A DNA stretch of 64,000 bases, taken from the NCBI RefSeq assembly GCF_003233655.1, contig NZ_CP029831.1:251501-315500 (forward strand), given 5' to 3'. Position 1 is the stretch's first letter. The number at the start of each line of letters is the position of its first letter. The notes below the pieces were generated by a model. That model saw nothing but the letters and a program-made list of their open reading frames with translations, did not search any database and was not told the DNA's origin. Shown piece by piece: positions 19,357 through 28,284 of this stretch. This stretch comes from Azospirillum ramasamyi (lineage in GTDB: Bacteria; Pseudomonadota; Alphaproteobacteria; Azospirillales; Azospirillaceae). Position numbers and translations under genes: made by a program.

Positions 19357-20460
19357 ATGCGCTCCCTTACCAACTTCGCCCCATCCACCTTCGAGGAACG
19401 CGGTGCCGCGGTGGCCTTCACCACGCCGGTCCTGGCCCAGACACGGGTGCGCAAGGACAGCCGCGACCAGCTGGAGGTCCTGGTGCCCAACCTGTCGGAA
19501 GGGCGCGGCGTCTATGTGGTGCCGTGGAAGTCGCTGCCGCTGGCCTTCCCGATGACCGTGCACGACCGCATGCTGCACGACCTGATCGCCAAGGCCGATG
19601 GCTGCTCCCCCGACGACGTCCGCAAGGCGGTGCTGGAGGCGGCGCGCTGCGGCCTTGCCGGCGCCGGCGCCGTGGCGGCGGCGGAAGCGGCGCTGGGCGA
19701 CGACGAGGAGCAGCGGCTTCTGATCAATTATCAGCTGATCGTCGAGGCGCTAAAGGCGGTCGGCCTGGAATCGACCGAGATACTGCGCGTCGGCCTGACC
19801 TCCGCCGAGGGGCAGAAGCTGACCCGCGACCTGATGATGAAGGCGGCGCAGCGCCTCGGCCTGGAGCCGACCGAGCTCTATGGCCGCATCGCCGAGTTGG
19901 CGGTGCTGATGGAATCGATCGGGGTCGCCGCCTCACCCAAGCCGGCGCGGCTGCGGCGGCTGATGCGCGACCTGCAGGGTTTCCGCGACAGCATGACCGA
20001 CTGGGCCACCGACAACGTGTCGGAAGCGGCCCCCATCGGCGGCTTCTGCGCCGAGGTGGCGGAGCACACGGTCAACCACGCCCGCAACGTCATCGGCCAG
20101 CTCGATCAGGCGATGGCCTCCTTCGAGACGCTGCTGCGCCAGTGGGAGACCAAGCGGCCGCAGATCCGCAAGGCGTCCAGCCGGCTGTCCTGGCTGCTGG
20201 ACGGCTGGGAATACCTGATCCTGCTGTGGAGCGACGCGCTGACCCAGGACCGCTACTCCCAGGACATGGCCGTCCACGACATCTTCCGCGTCATTCCGCT
20301 GCTGCCCCGCGACGAGGAGCGGATCAACCAGTCGCTGATGGCCGACAAGCTGCACGCCAGCCAGAAGCGGTCGGTGCGCGCCTATGTCGACTGGCGCAGC
20401 GGCCAGCTCGACGTCGATCTCGTCATGCGGATCGAGACGCTCAAAGGGAAGGCGGCCTGA
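19357..20460 (+). CDS. Unrecognised protein, first gene of a three-gene operon
   Basis: A 367-residue soluble protein I do not recognise. It has no signal peptide or membrane helix. The N-terminal 60 residues look beta-rich (QLEVLVPNLSEGRGVYVVPW) and the rest is almost entirely helical, with amphipathic stretches such as FCAEVAEHTVNHARNVIGQL and LRQWETKRPQIRKASSRLSW. It is followed after 2 bases by another unknown helical protein, so the two are probably translationally coupled and may form a complex. The 198-base upstream gap contains AT-rich DNA around 19240-19280, a likely promoter zone. Confidence 0.7.
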   Translation: MRSLTNFAPSTFEERGAAVAFTTPVLAQTRVRKDSRDQLEVLVPNLSEGRGVYVVPWKSLPLAFPMTVHDRMLHDLIAKADGCSPDDVRKAVLEAARCGLAGAGAVAAAEAALGDDEEQRLLINYQLIVEALKAVGLESTEILRVGLTSAEGQKLTRDLMMKAAQRLGLEPTELYGRIAELAVLMESIGVAASPKPARLRRLMRDLQGFRDSMTDWATDNVSEAAPIGGFCAEVAEHTVNHARNVIGQLDQAMASFETLLRQWETKRPQIRKASSRLSWLLDGWEYLILLWSDALTQDRYSQDMAVHDIFRVIPLLPRDEERINQSLMADKLHASQKRSVRAYVDWRSGQLDVDLVMRIETLKGKAA

Positions 20461-20462
20461 CC

Positions 20463-21767
20463 ATGGAGATGAGGGATCTGGTCGCGCTGGGCGACAGGCT
20501 TCTGGAAATCGACGAAGCCAAGTTCCGTCAGGTGGTCGATCTGCTGGAGCAGATGAACGAGCATCCCGACATCCAGCGCACCATCGCCGCCATCCGCCCC
20601 CGGCTGGTCGAGCTGCGGCTGCACCGCCGGCCCACGCTGAAGCGCCTGTTCTGCGACCCGTTCGAGGATCTGTTCGAAGCGTTGGGCAAGGCCGACCCGG
20701 TGCCGCTGAGCGTGATCGAGCGGTCGCTGATGAACAGCCTGTGGCCGCTGGTGGAGGCCGAGATCGGCAAGGACCGGCTGCGCGGCTTCCGCCCCGCCCT
20801 GCAGGACGGGCCGCAGCGCAAGGCGCTGACGGAAGCCTTCTGGGCGGAATGCGGCGCGGCGGTGACCCGGATCGCCGAGGGCATGGTCGCCGGCCATAAC
20901 AGCGCGCTGGATTTGCGGTTGAACCCGGCGCGGATGCGGGCGCTGACCGACATCGCCACCATCCTGTCCATCGCGCCCGAGGTGACGGAGATGAAGGCGG
21001 CGTTGTCGCCCAAGCCGGTGGCGAAGCTGCACGCCGACCATGTCGAGGCGATCCAGGCGGTCGGCCGCCGCGTCTCCCGCGCCCAGCCGGAGGCGCTGAA
21101 GATCTTCGTCCTGATCGCCACATCGCGGCTCAGCGACCCGACGGTGCTGCTGAGCGGCTTGTGGGACATGGATCTGGGGCAGAAATCGGCCGACCGCGCC
21201 GCCCTGTTCATGGCGCTGAGCGGAACGGTGGTCGCCCAGATGGAGGACCGTTCGCGCGCCTTCCAGAGCACCTCCGGCACCGGCACCGACCGCATGGCGG
21301 CGGCCGATCTGGCGCTCGGCCTCGTCGCCAGCCTGGACGCCACCCGCGCTGCGATGGAGCACAGCCGCAACAAGGAGTTCGACCAGCGGCTGAAGGAAGT
21401 CCGCAACTCGGTCCACGCCATGGTGAAGACCCAGGTCCTGCAGGACGCCGACGCCGGCATCGTCGCCGCCATCGGCGCGCTGGACGGCGGCAGCGAAGGA
21501 CGGGCCCAGCTGGCCCAGGCGGAGAACCAGGCGCGGGCTTTGCGCAAATGCGCGACCATAGCCGATTCGCTGGGCCTGCGCGGCGAGTTGCGGGAGATGA
21601 CCCGGAAGACCACCGCCTCGCTGACGGAAAAGGCGCAGCAGGCGCTGGCCGGCCCCGCCGGCAACGCGCGCACCGGCTATACCGCCATCCGCATGATCGA
21701 ACTGATTGCCGGCCCCGCCGAAGCGAATAAGATCATGGACGGGATCATGAACGGCGGCCGGCGTTGA
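20463..21767 (+). CDS. Unrecognised helical protein, second gene of the operon
   Basis: A 434-residue protein, almost wholly alpha-helical by composition. It has no export signal and no motif I can name. Helical blocks include LVALGDRLLEIDEAKFRQVV and VVDLLEQMNEHPDIQRTIAA near the N-terminus; the C-terminal third is Ala/Gln-rich with the feel of a coiled coil (EGRAQLAQAENQARALRKCA). It begins 2 bases after its upstream partner. An in-frame leaderless extension of the reading frame to 19524 is only a shadow over the previous gene. Function unknown. Confidence 0.7.
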   Translation: MEMRDLVALGDRLLEIDEAKFRQVVDLLEQMNEHPDIQRTIAAIRPRLVELRLHRRPTLKRLFCDPFEDLFEALGKADPVPLSVIERSLMNSLWPLVEAEIGKDRLRGFRPALQDGPQRKALTEAFWAECGAAVTRIAEGMVAGHNSALDLRLNPARMRALTDIATILSIAPEVTEMKAALSPKPVAKLHADHVEAIQAVGRRVSRAQPEALKIFVLIATSRLSDPTVLLSGLWDMDLGQKSADRAALFMALSGTVVAQMEDRSRAFQSTSGTGTDRMAAADLALGLVASLDATRAAMEHSRNKEFDQRLKEVRNSVHAMVKTQVLQDADAGIVAAIGALDGGSEGRAQLAQAENQARALRKCATIADSLGLRGELREMTRKTTASLTEKAQQALAGPAGNARTGYTAIRMIELIAGPAEANKIMDGIMNGGRR

Positions 21768-21802
21768 GTGTGCGGGCTGCCGGCGGTTTGGAGGATCGGG
21801 AG

Positions 21803-22177
21803 ATGGGAGCGGGATACACCGGCTGGGAACTGCCTGCGGAGGAGCGCGGCCGGCTGCTGGCCCTGATCCCGCAGCGCTATGAGCGGCTCGTCGCCGACCA
21901 TGTGACCCAGAGCTTCGGCGCCGGCCGGGATGAGCCGCTGCCCACGGCCACCGAGGCGGAGGTGATCGGCTGCGCCGACGACGGCGAGGGGGTTCAGGCG
22001 GTCGTCGTCGCCATCGACGGCACCAGCGACCGGCCCGACGGCTCCACCTACCACATCACATGGTCGCTGGAGCGCAACCGCCGCGCGGTGGAGTCAAACG
22101 ACGTCATCCGCGACTATGGCTGGCGCCCGCTGGAGCCGGTGACGGTCAGGCTGGTGCCGCGGTTCTTCGGGCAGTGA
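21803..22177 (+). CDS. Small protein with a 2H-phosphoesterase-like HxT/HxT pattern
   Basis: A 124-residue protein. Two His-x-Thr motifs, H33-V-T35 (ADHVTQSFG) and H84-I-T86 (TYHITWSL), stand about 50 residues apart, each at the end of a predicted strand. This is the signature arrangement of 2H phosphoesterases (LigT, CPDase, tRNA-ligase phosphodiesterase domain), which act on cyclic phosphodiester ends of RNA or nucleotides. The ATG at 21803 was chosen because GGAGG sits 8 bases upstream; a TTG at 21764 overlapping the previous stop is an alternative. It is third in the operon with two unknown helical proteins. Fold assignment is inference. Confidence 0.6.
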   Translation: MGAGYTGWELPAEERGRLLALIPQRYERLVADHVTQSFGAGRDEPLPTATEAEVIGCADDGEGVQAVVVAIDGTSDRPDGSTYHITWSLERNRRAVESNDVIRDYGWRPLEPVTVRLVPRFFGQ

Positions 22178-22214
22178 GGAGGGGGGCAGTGATTTTCGGG
22201 CGGTGAGGCGCCCC

Positions 22215-23117
22215 TCACGGCACCTCCGCCACCCCTTCCGCCGCGACGCCGCGCTTGAGGCGCTGTTCGCGGTAGACGATGAACAGGCCGCTGCCGATGA
22301 TCAGCGCGGCCCCCAGCCCGATGCGGGCGGTCGGCGCGGTGCCCCAGACGGCGAAGTCGAGGATCACCGCCCACAGGATCGCCACATACTGGAACGGCAC
22401 CACCACCGCGGCCGGGCTGAGTTGCAGCGAGCGGTTCATCATGGCGTGGCCGGCCAGCGCGGTGATGCCCAGCAGTCCCAGCAGGAAGAAGCCGAGCCAG
22501 CCCGGCGCCGACCAGGACCAGGGCAGCGCCGCGCCGCCGATCAGGACGCCGCCGACCATCTGGTTGCCGACCAGCGTCAGGCTGGAGGCGGAGCGCAGGA
22601 CGCGGGTGGAGATCACGCCGGCGGAGAAGATCACCGCACCCAGCAGCGCCACCAGCGACGGCCACAGGTCGAAGCGGCCGGTCGGGTTCAGCACGATGAC
22701 GACGCCGACGAACCCCACCAGCACCGCCGCCCAGCGGCGCCAGCCCACGCTTTCCCCCAGGACCAGCACCGACAGCGCGGTGACGATCAGCGGCGCCGAC
22801 ATGTAGATGGTCATCACGTCGGCCAGGGGCAGATAGCCGACCGCCCAGTAGAAGCAGGCGACGTCCACCGTCATCAGGAAGACGCGCAGGATGTGCAGCG
22901 GCAGCCGGTCGACGGCGAAGACCCTCGCCACGCCCTCGCGCCAGATCATCGGCGCCAGCACCGCCAGCCCGAACAGGCTGCGCACGGCGATCAGCATTGC
23001 GACGGAATGGTCGGCCACCAGCCACTTGCCGAGCGCGTCGTTCAGCGTGAAAAGCGTCATCCCGCCCAGCATCATCAGGATGCCGAGGCGGGTGTCGGTC
23101 GCGGGTGCCGCGGTCAT
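22215..23117 (-). CDS. EamA/DMT-family transporter
   Basis: A 300-residue inner-membrane protein with ten predicted helices arranged as two EamA repeats (first: LGILMMLGGMTLFTLNDALG; second starts near VALLGAVIFSAGVISTRVLR). Members of the drug/metabolite transporter superfamily export metabolites or amino acids. The short basic C-terminus (REQRLKRG) is cytoplasmic. It is convergent with the unknown operon (37-base gap) and is not obviously linked to the CoA-transferase upstream. Substrate unknown. Confidence 0.88.
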   Translation of the reverse strand: MTAAPATDTRLGILMMLGGMTLFTLNDALGKWLVADHSVAMLIAVRSLFGLAVLAPMIWREGVARVFAVDRLPLHILRVFLMTVDVACFYWAVGYLPLADVMTIYMSAPLIVTALSVLVLGESVGWRRWAAVLVGFVGVVIVLNPTGRFDLWPSLVALLGAVIFSAGVISTRVLRSASSLTLVGNQMVGGVLIGGAALPWSWSAPGWLGFFLLGLLGITALAGHAMMNRSLQLSPAAVVVPFQYVAILWAVILDFAVWGTAPTARIGLGAALIIGSGLFIVYREQRLKRGVAAEGVAEVP

Positions 23118-23194
23118 GGGTTCGCCCGGAGATGGTTGGAGGCGTGATCGATGGGGCGGCAGAGTAGCGTAAGCGCCGCCCGGCTTTCACATCC

Positions 23195-24397
23195 TCAGAT
23201 CACACCCCTGTCCCGCAATACGGCGATATCGGCCTCGCTCAGGCCGAGCGATTCCGCCAGCACGGCGTCGGTGTGCTGACCCAGCGTCGGCGGAGCGGTG
23301 TCGTGGACCAGCGGCGTGCCGCTGTAGCGGATCGGGCTCGCCACCGTCGGCACGCTGCCCTGGGTCGGGTGCGGCAGATCCTGGTGGATGTTGCGGGCCT
23401 TCACCTGCGGGTCTTCGAACACCGCGGTCAGGTCGTTGATCGGGCCGCAGGGAACGCCGACCTGCTCCAGCGCGGCGAGCCAGTCCTGGCTGTCGCGGGT
23501 GCGGATCAGATCCTCCAGCAGGGCCACCAGTTCCTTGCGGTTGGCGACGCGGGCCGGGTTGGTGGCGTAGCGTTCGTCCTTGGCCAGTTCGGGACGGCCG
23601 GCGACCGCGCAGAACTTGGCGAACTGGCCGTCGTTGCCGACCGCCAGGATGATGTGGCCGTCGCGGGTGGCGAAGGCCTGATAGGGCACGATGTTCGGGT
23701 GGGCGTTGCCGAGCCGCTGCGGCGCCTTGCCGCCGACCAGACAGTTCATCGCCTGGTTCGCCAGCACCGCCACCTGCACGTCGAGCAGCGCGAGGTCGAC
23801 CTGCTGCCCCTCGCCGGTGCGGTCGCGGTGGGCCAGCGCGCCCATGATGCCGATGGTGGCGTAGAGGCCGGTGAAGATGTCGGTCACGGCGACGCCGACC
23901 TTGACCGGTCCGCCGCCCGGCTCGCCGTCGGGCTGGCCGGTGATGCTCATCAGCCCGCCCATGCCCTGGATCATGAAGTCGTAGCCGGCGCGGTTGCGGT
24001 ACGGCCCGGTCTGGCCGAAGCCGGTGATCGAGCAATAGACCAGACGCGGGTTGACCGCCTTCAGGCTCTCATAGTCGAGGCCGTACTTGACCAGCCCGCC
24101 CACCTTGAAATTCTCGATGACGACGTCGGCCTGGGCGGCGAGCTTGCGGACGAGTTCCTGCCCCTCCGGCCGTTCGAAGTCGATGGTGATGGAGCGCTTG
24201 CCCCGGTTGGTCGACAGGAAATAGGCCGACTGGTCGCCGGCCCAGGGCGGCCCCCAGGCGCGGGTATCGTCGCCGGCACCCGGCCGTTCCACCTTGATCA
24301 CGTCGGCGCCGAGATCGGCCAGCGTCTGCGCCGACCACGGCCCGGCGAGAACGCGCGACAGTTCCAGCACCCGGATGTGCGACAAGGGTCCGGCCAA
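23195..24397 (-). CDS. CaiB/BaiF family III CoA-transferase (glutarate CoA-transferase-like)
   Basis: A 400-residue class III CoA-transferase. The N-terminus VLELSRVLAGPWSAQTLADL, the GADVIKVERPG loop, YCSITGFGQTGPY and the catalytic Asp in QQVDLALLDVQ are all in place. The start is TTG at 24397 with AGGAGG about 8 bases upstream; no ATG fits. It lies downstream of gabT and gabD on the same strand, separated by a 181-base gap filled with a REP-like repeat. Together with those genes it resembles the Pseudomonas davTD/gcdG set, in which GcdG activates glutarate as glutaryl-CoA. Substrate specificity is inference; a formyl-CoA or succinyl-CoA type transferase is possible. Confidence 0.88.
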   Translation of the reverse strand: MAGPLSHIRVLELSRVLAGPWSAQTLADLGADVIKVERPGAGDDTRAWGPPWAGDQSAYFLSTNRGKRSITIDFERPEGQELVRKLAAQADVVIENFKVGGLVKYGLDYESLKAVNPRLVYCSITGFGQTGPYRNRAGYDFMIQGMGGLMSITGQPDGEPGGGPVKVGVAVTDIFTGLYATIGIMGALAHRDRTGEGQQVDLALLDVQVAVLANQAMNCLVGGKAPQRLGNAHPNIVPYQAFATRDGHIILAVGNDGQFAKFCAVAGRPELAKDERYATNPARVANRKELVALLEDLIRTRDSQDWLAALEQVGVPCGPINDLTAVFEDPQVKARNIHQDLPHPTQGSVPTVASPIRYSGTPLVHDTAPPTLGQHTDAVLAESLGLSEADIAVLRDRGVI

Positions 24398-24426
24398 GGT
24401 GTGTTCCTCCTGTTGATTTTTTATAG

Positions 24427-24571
24427 CCCTCTCCCGTCCCGGGAAAGGGAGGGCCCCGCCGAAGGCGGGAGGGTGTGGGGTGGTCCGAACATGGATTCCA
24501 TATCCTCGGATTACCCCTCACCCTTCCCAAGCTTCGCTTTGGCCCCTTCCCTCTCCCGGGGCGGGAGAGGG
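24427..24571. repeat. REP-like palindromic repeat, copy 1
   Basis: Two GC-rich palindromes (CCCTCTCCCG...CGGGAAAGGG at the left, CCCTCTCCCGGGGCGGGAGAGGG-like at the right) flank a short spacer. The right-hand 58 bases (24514-24571) match 30477-30534 at 54 of 58 positions. Located between gabT and the CoA-transferase gene. Confidence 0.8.
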
Positions 24572-24578
24572 AGTCAGG

Positions 24579-25868
24579 TTACGCCGACACCAGTTCTTCC
24601 AGCGAGCGCTCGATGATGTCCAGGCCTTCGTCGACCAGGGCATCGGAGGCGGTCAGCGGGACCAGGACGCGGATGACGTTGGCGTAGGTGCCGCAGGACA
24701 GCAGGATCAGGCCCTTCTCCGCAGCCTTGGCGACCAGCGCCTTGGTCAGGTCGGCGGCCGGCTCCTTGGTCTCGCGGTCGGTCACCAGCTCCATGGCGAT
24801 CATGGCGCCCAGGTTGCGGACGTCGCCGATCACCGACAGGCTGTTGCGCTGGGCCATGGCGCGGAAGCGGCCGGCGATGCGCTCACCGAGCTTCTCGGCG
24901 CGCTCGATCAGCTTCTCTTCCTCGATGACGTCGATGACGGCCAGCGCCGCGGTCGTCGCCAGCGGGCTGCCGGCATAGGTGCCGCCGAGGCCGCCGGGGA
25001 TCGGCGCGTCCATCAGGGCGGCCTTGCCGGTGACGGCGGACAGCGGGAAGCCGCCGGCCAGGCTCTTGGCCATGGTGACGAGGTCCGGCTCGATCCCGGC
25101 ATGCTCGACGGCGAACATCTTGCCGGTGCGGGCGAAGCCGGTCTGGATCTCGTCGACGATCATGACGATGCCGTGCTTGTCGCAGACCGCGCGGATCGCC
25201 TGCAGGAAGGACGGGCTGGCGATGTTGAAGCCGCCCTCGCCCTGCACCGGCTCGATGATGATGGCGGCGACGCGGCTGGCGTCGACGTCGGCCTTGAACA
25301 GGGTGTCCAGCGCCTTCAGGCTCTCCGCCTCGCTGATGCCGCGATAGGCGTTGGGGAACGGCACATGGAAGATTTCGGCCGGGAAGGGACCGAAGCCGAC
25401 CTTGTAGGGCACGACCTTGCCGGTCAGGCCCATGGTCAGCAGCGTGCGGCCGTGGAAGCCGCCGGAGAAGGCGACCACGCCGGGACGGCCGGTGGAGGCG
25501 CGGGCGATCTTGACGGCGTTTTCCACCGCCTCGGCGCCGGTGGTGAAGAAGGCGGTCTTCTTCGGCGTCGGGCCGGGGACCAGCGCGTTCAGCTTCTCCG
25601 CCAGTTCGACGAAGCTGTCATACGGCGTGACCATCGCGCAGGTGTGGGTGAAGCGCTCCATCTGGCCCTTCACCGCCTCCATCACCTTCGGGTGACGGTG
25701 GCCGGTATTCAGCACGGCGATGCCGCCGGCGAAGTCGATGAAGCGCTTGCCCTCGACGTCCCACATCTCGGCGTTTTCAGCGCGGTCGATGTAAAAGGGC
25801 ATGCCGGCGGAAATACCACGGGAAACGGCAGCCTCGCGACGGGCGACGAACGACTGGTTGGTGCTCAT
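24579..25868 (-). CDS. gabT: 4-aminobutyrate (or 5-aminovalerate) transaminase
   Basis: A 429-residue class III aminotransferase that moves the omega-amino group of GABA to 2-oxoglutarate, giving succinate semialdehyde. Landmarks are the N-terminal DFAGGIAVLNTGHRHPKV, the PLP-phosphate loop FFTTGAEAVENAVKIARA, the FHGRTLLTMG segment, the cofactor Asp in IVDEIQTGFARTG and the Schiff-base Lys in TMAKSLAGGFPLSAV. It begins 23 bases after gabD and is co-transcribed. GabT enzymes often also use 5-aminovalerate (DavT activity), which the adjoining CoA-transferase makes relevant. The neighbouring PuuR-like regulator and polyamine-type importer suggest putrescine or GABA as physiological source. Confidence 0.94.
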   Translation of the reverse strand: MSTNQSFVARREAAVSRGISAGMPFYIDRAENAEMWDVEGKRFIDFAGGIAVLNTGHRHPKVMEAVKGQMERFTHTCAMVTPYDSFVELAEKLNALVPGPTPKKTAFFTTGAEAVENAVKIARASTGRPGVVAFSGGFHGRTLLTMGLTGKVVPYKVGFGPFPAEIFHVPFPNAYRGISEAESLKALDTLFKADVDASRVAAIIIEPVQGEGGFNIASPSFLQAIRAVCDKHGIVMIVDEIQTGFARTGKMFAVEHAGIEPDLVTMAKSLAGGFPLSAVTGKAALMDAPIPGGLGGTYAGSPLATTAALAVIDVIEEEKLIERAEKLGERIAGRFRAMAQRNSLSVIGDVRNLGAMIAMELVTDRETKEPAADLTKALVAKAAEKGLILLSCGTYANVIRVLVPLTASDALVDEGLDIIERSLEELVSA

Positions 25869-25891
25869 TCTTGCTCTTCCTTTAACGACGG

Positions 25892-27352
25892 TCAGGCGCC
25901 GAGGCCGACGCAGAGATACTTGACTTCCATGAAATCATCGAGGCCGTACTTGGAGCCTTCGCGGCCGATGCCGGACTCCTTGACGCCGCCGAAGGGGGCG
26001 ACTTCGGTCGAGATGATGCCTTCGTTGATGCCGACGATGCCGTATTCCAGCTTTTCCGCCACGCGCCAGACGCGGCCGATGTCGCGGCTGTAGAAATAGG
26101 CGGCGAGACCGAATTCGGTGTCGTTCGCCATGCGGATGGCGTCCTCTTCCGTCTCGAACTTGAACAGCGGGGCGACCGGGCCGAAGATCTCCTCGCGGGC
26201 GACGCGCATCTCGGTGGTGATGCCGGTCAGGATCGTCGGCTCGAAGAAGGTGCCGCCCAGCGCGTGGCGCTTGCCGCCGACCGCGACCTTGGCGCCCTTC
26301 TCCAGAGCGTCGCCCATCAACTCTTCCACCTTGGCGACGGCATCGGCGTTGATCAGCGGACCCTGGGTGACGCCGGCCTCCGCGCCGTTGCCGACCTTCA
26401 GCGCCTTGACGGCCTCGGCCAGCTTGGCGGCGAAGGCGTCATAGACGCCGGCCTGTACCAGCAGGCGGTTGGCGCAGACGCAGGTCTGGCCGGCGTTGCG
26501 GTACTTCGACGCCATGGCGCCCTTGACCGCCTCGTCCAGGTCGGCGTCGTCGAAGACGATGAAGGGGGCGTTGCCGCCCAGTTCCAGCGACACCTTCTTG
26601 ACCGTGCTGGCCGACTGCCGCATCAGCAGCTTGCCGACCTCGGTCGAGCCGGTGAAGCTGACCTTGCGGACGATCGGGCTGTGGGTCAGCTCGTTGCCGA
26701 TGGCGACCGGGTCGCGGCCCATCACGATGTTGAAGACGCCGGCGGGGAAACCGGCGCGCTCGGCCAGTTCGGCCAGCGCCAGGGCCGACAGCGGGGTGTC
26801 CTCGGCCGGCTTGACCACCACGGTGCAGCCGGCGGCCAGGGCCGGGGCGACCTTGCGGGTGATCATGGCGTTCGGGAAGTTCCAGGGCGTGATCGCCGCG
26901 ACGACGCCGATGGCTTCCTTCAGGACGACGATGCGCTTGTTGGCGGCGAAGGACGGGATCACGTCGCCATAAGCGCGCTTGCCCTCTTCCGCGAACCACT
27001 CGATGAAGGATGCGCCGTAGACGACCTCTCCGCGGGACTCGGCCAGGGGCTTGCCCTGCTCGGCGGTCATCAGCTGGGCCAGATCCTCCTGCGCGGCGAG
27101 GATCAGGTCGTACCAGCGGCGCAGGATCGCCGCGCGCTCCTTGGCGGTCTTGGCCTTCCAGGCCGGCAGGGCGGCGTTGGCGGCATCGATCGCCTCGCGC
27201 GTCTCGGCGGCGCCCATGTCGGACACTTCGGCGATGACGGCGCCGGTGGCGGGGTTGGTGACCGGGAAGCTCTTCCCGGAATCGGCCGCGCGCCACGCAC
27301 CATTCACGTAGCCTTTGCTTCGGAGAAGGCCCTGGTCGTTCAACGACAGCAT
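25892..27352 (-). CDS. gabD: Succinate (or glutarate) semialdehyde dehydrogenase
   Basis: A 486-residue NAD(P)-dependent aldehyde dehydrogenase oxidising succinate semialdehyde to succinate. The cofactor site shows ITPWNFPNAMITRKVAPALA, the glycine loop FTGSTEVGKLL, the general base in LELGGNAPFIVF and the nucleophilic Cys in NAGQTCVCANR, the GabD-type double cysteine. EIFGPVAPLFKF and FGGVKESGIGREGSKYG complete the C-terminus. It is the first gene of the operon gabD-gabT-CoA-transferase, with a palindromic operator about 115 bases upstream. Glutarate semialdehyde (DavD role) is an alternative substrate. Confidence 0.95.
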   Translation of the reverse strand: MLSLNDQGLLRSKGYVNGAWRAADSGKSFPVTNPATGAVIAEVSDMGAAETREAIDAANAALPAWKAKTAKERAAILRRWYDLILAAQEDLAQLMTAEQGKPLAESRGEVVYGASFIEWFAEEGKRAYGDVIPSFAANKRIVVLKEAIGVVAAITPWNFPNAMITRKVAPALAAGCTVVVKPAEDTPLSALALAELAERAGFPAGVFNIVMGRDPVAIGNELTHSPIVRKVSFTGSTEVGKLLMRQSASTVKKVSLELGGNAPFIVFDDADLDEAVKGAMASKYRNAGQTCVCANRLLVQAGVYDAFAAKLAEAVKALKVGNGAEAGVTQGPLINADAVAKVEELMGDALEKGAKVAVGGKRHALGGTFFEPTILTGITTEMRVAREEIFGPVAPLFKFETEEDAIRMANDTEFGLAAYFYSRDIGRVWRVAEKLEYGIVGINEGIISTEVAPFGGVKESGIGREGSKYGLDDFMEVKYLCVGLGA

Positions 27353-27467
27353 GTTCGATCCGCCCTGGATGAAGGATTGTGGAACCGTCCGGCCGCGCCC
27401 GGCGGATTTCCCTTTTTCATCAAGGGCTTCCTGCCGGGGGCCTGGACCATGGAAAGAAGCGTACCAT

Positions 27468-27497
27468 GTTTAATAAATTAAACAACCCCTGTTTAAC
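27468..27497. promoter_or_regulatory. PuuR-like operator between gabD and the regulator
   Basis: A perfect 16-bp palindrome GTTTAATAAATTAAAC (27468-27483), followed 7 bases later by the half-site GTTTAAC (27491-27497), stands in the divergent gap between gabD and the PuuR-like gene. It is the only strongly AT-rich block nearby. A 13/16 match occurs upstream of the importer operon at 32860-32875. Binding by the adjacent PuuR-like protein is inferred. Confidence 0.7.
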
Positions 27498-27565
27498 TGT
27501 TCATATTCTGATGACGGGGTTGCGTTAATGGGATATTGGCTAGACGGGTGTGGAGCAGGAGTCCG

Positions 27566-28135
27566 ATGATGGAATTCGACGTCGGCGCAAGGCTGAAGCA
27601 GATCCGCGAACAGCATGGGCTGTCCCAGCGGGCGCTCGCCCAGCGAGCCGGAGTGACCAACGGTACAATTTCCCTGATCGAGCAGAACCGCAGCAGCCCG
27701 TCGGTCTCCTCGCTGCGCAAGGTGCTCCAGGGCATCCCGATGACCCTTGCCGAATTCTTCTCCTCCGACGACCTGCCGCCGCCCGAGCAGATCTTCTTCA
27801 AGGACGACGAACTGATCGAACTGGCCGGCGAGCTGAAGGGCACCGTCGGCCAGATCTCCTTCCGGCAGGTGGGCGACCTGCGCAGCCGGAACCTGCAGAT
27901 CCTCCACGAACGCTACGCCCCCGGCGCCGACACCGGCCGCACCATGCTCCAGCACGAATCGGAAGAGGGCGGCATCGTCATCAAGGGACAGATCGAGCTG
28001 ACGGTGGGGGAGCGCAAGCAGCTGCTCGGCCCCGGCGACGCCTATTTCTTCGACAGCCGCGTGCCCCATCGGTTCCGCAACGTCGGCGAGGAGGAGTGCG
28101 AACTGATCAGCGCCTGCACGCCGCCGTATCTGTGA
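27566..28135 (+). CDS. puuR: PuuR-like XRE-cupin transcriptional regulator
   Basis: A 189-residue regulator. An N-terminal XRE helix-turn-helix (about residues 8-62; RLKQIREQHGLSQRALAQRA) is joined to a C-terminal cupin (about 115-185; ESEEGGIVIKGQIELTVGER and DAYFFDSRVPHRFRN). The tail LISACTPPYL parallels the E. coli PuuR ending. PuuR represses putrescine utilisation and is released by putrescine. The ATG at 27566 was chosen for its upstream AGGAG; the longer frame from 27536 lacks a site. It is divergent from gabD across a palindromic operator and next to a polyamine-type importer, which together indicate a local polyamine/GABA repressor. Confidence 0.88.
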   Translation: MMEFDVGARLKQIREQHGLSQRALAQRAGVTNGTISLIEQNRSSPSVSSLRKVLQGIPMTLAEFFSSDDLPPPEQIFFKDDELIELAGELKGTVGQISFRQVGDLRSRNLQILHERYAPGADTGRTMLQHESEEGGIVIKGQIELTVGERKQLLGPGDAYFFDSRVPHRFRNVGEEECELISACTPPYL

Positions 28136-28146
28136 GCGGGTGAGCG

Positions 28147-28280
28147 GGGGCCGAGGCCCCCTCCCCTCCCCCGCCTTCGGCGGCAGAGGGATTTAATTGC
28201 GGAGCGCGGCAGTCCCCTCTCCCTCGAAGAGGGGAGGGTCAGGGAGGGGCACCAGTACGAGCCCCTCCCCCTCATACCAG
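28147..28280. repeat. REP-like palindromic repeat, copy 2
   Basis: Adjoining GC-rich inverted repeats (CCCCCGCC-TTCG-GGCGG; CCCCTCTCC...GGAGGG) fill the convergent gap between the PuuR-like gene and the last permease gene. They could terminate transcription from both sides. Confidence 0.6.
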
Positions 28281-28284
28281 CCCC

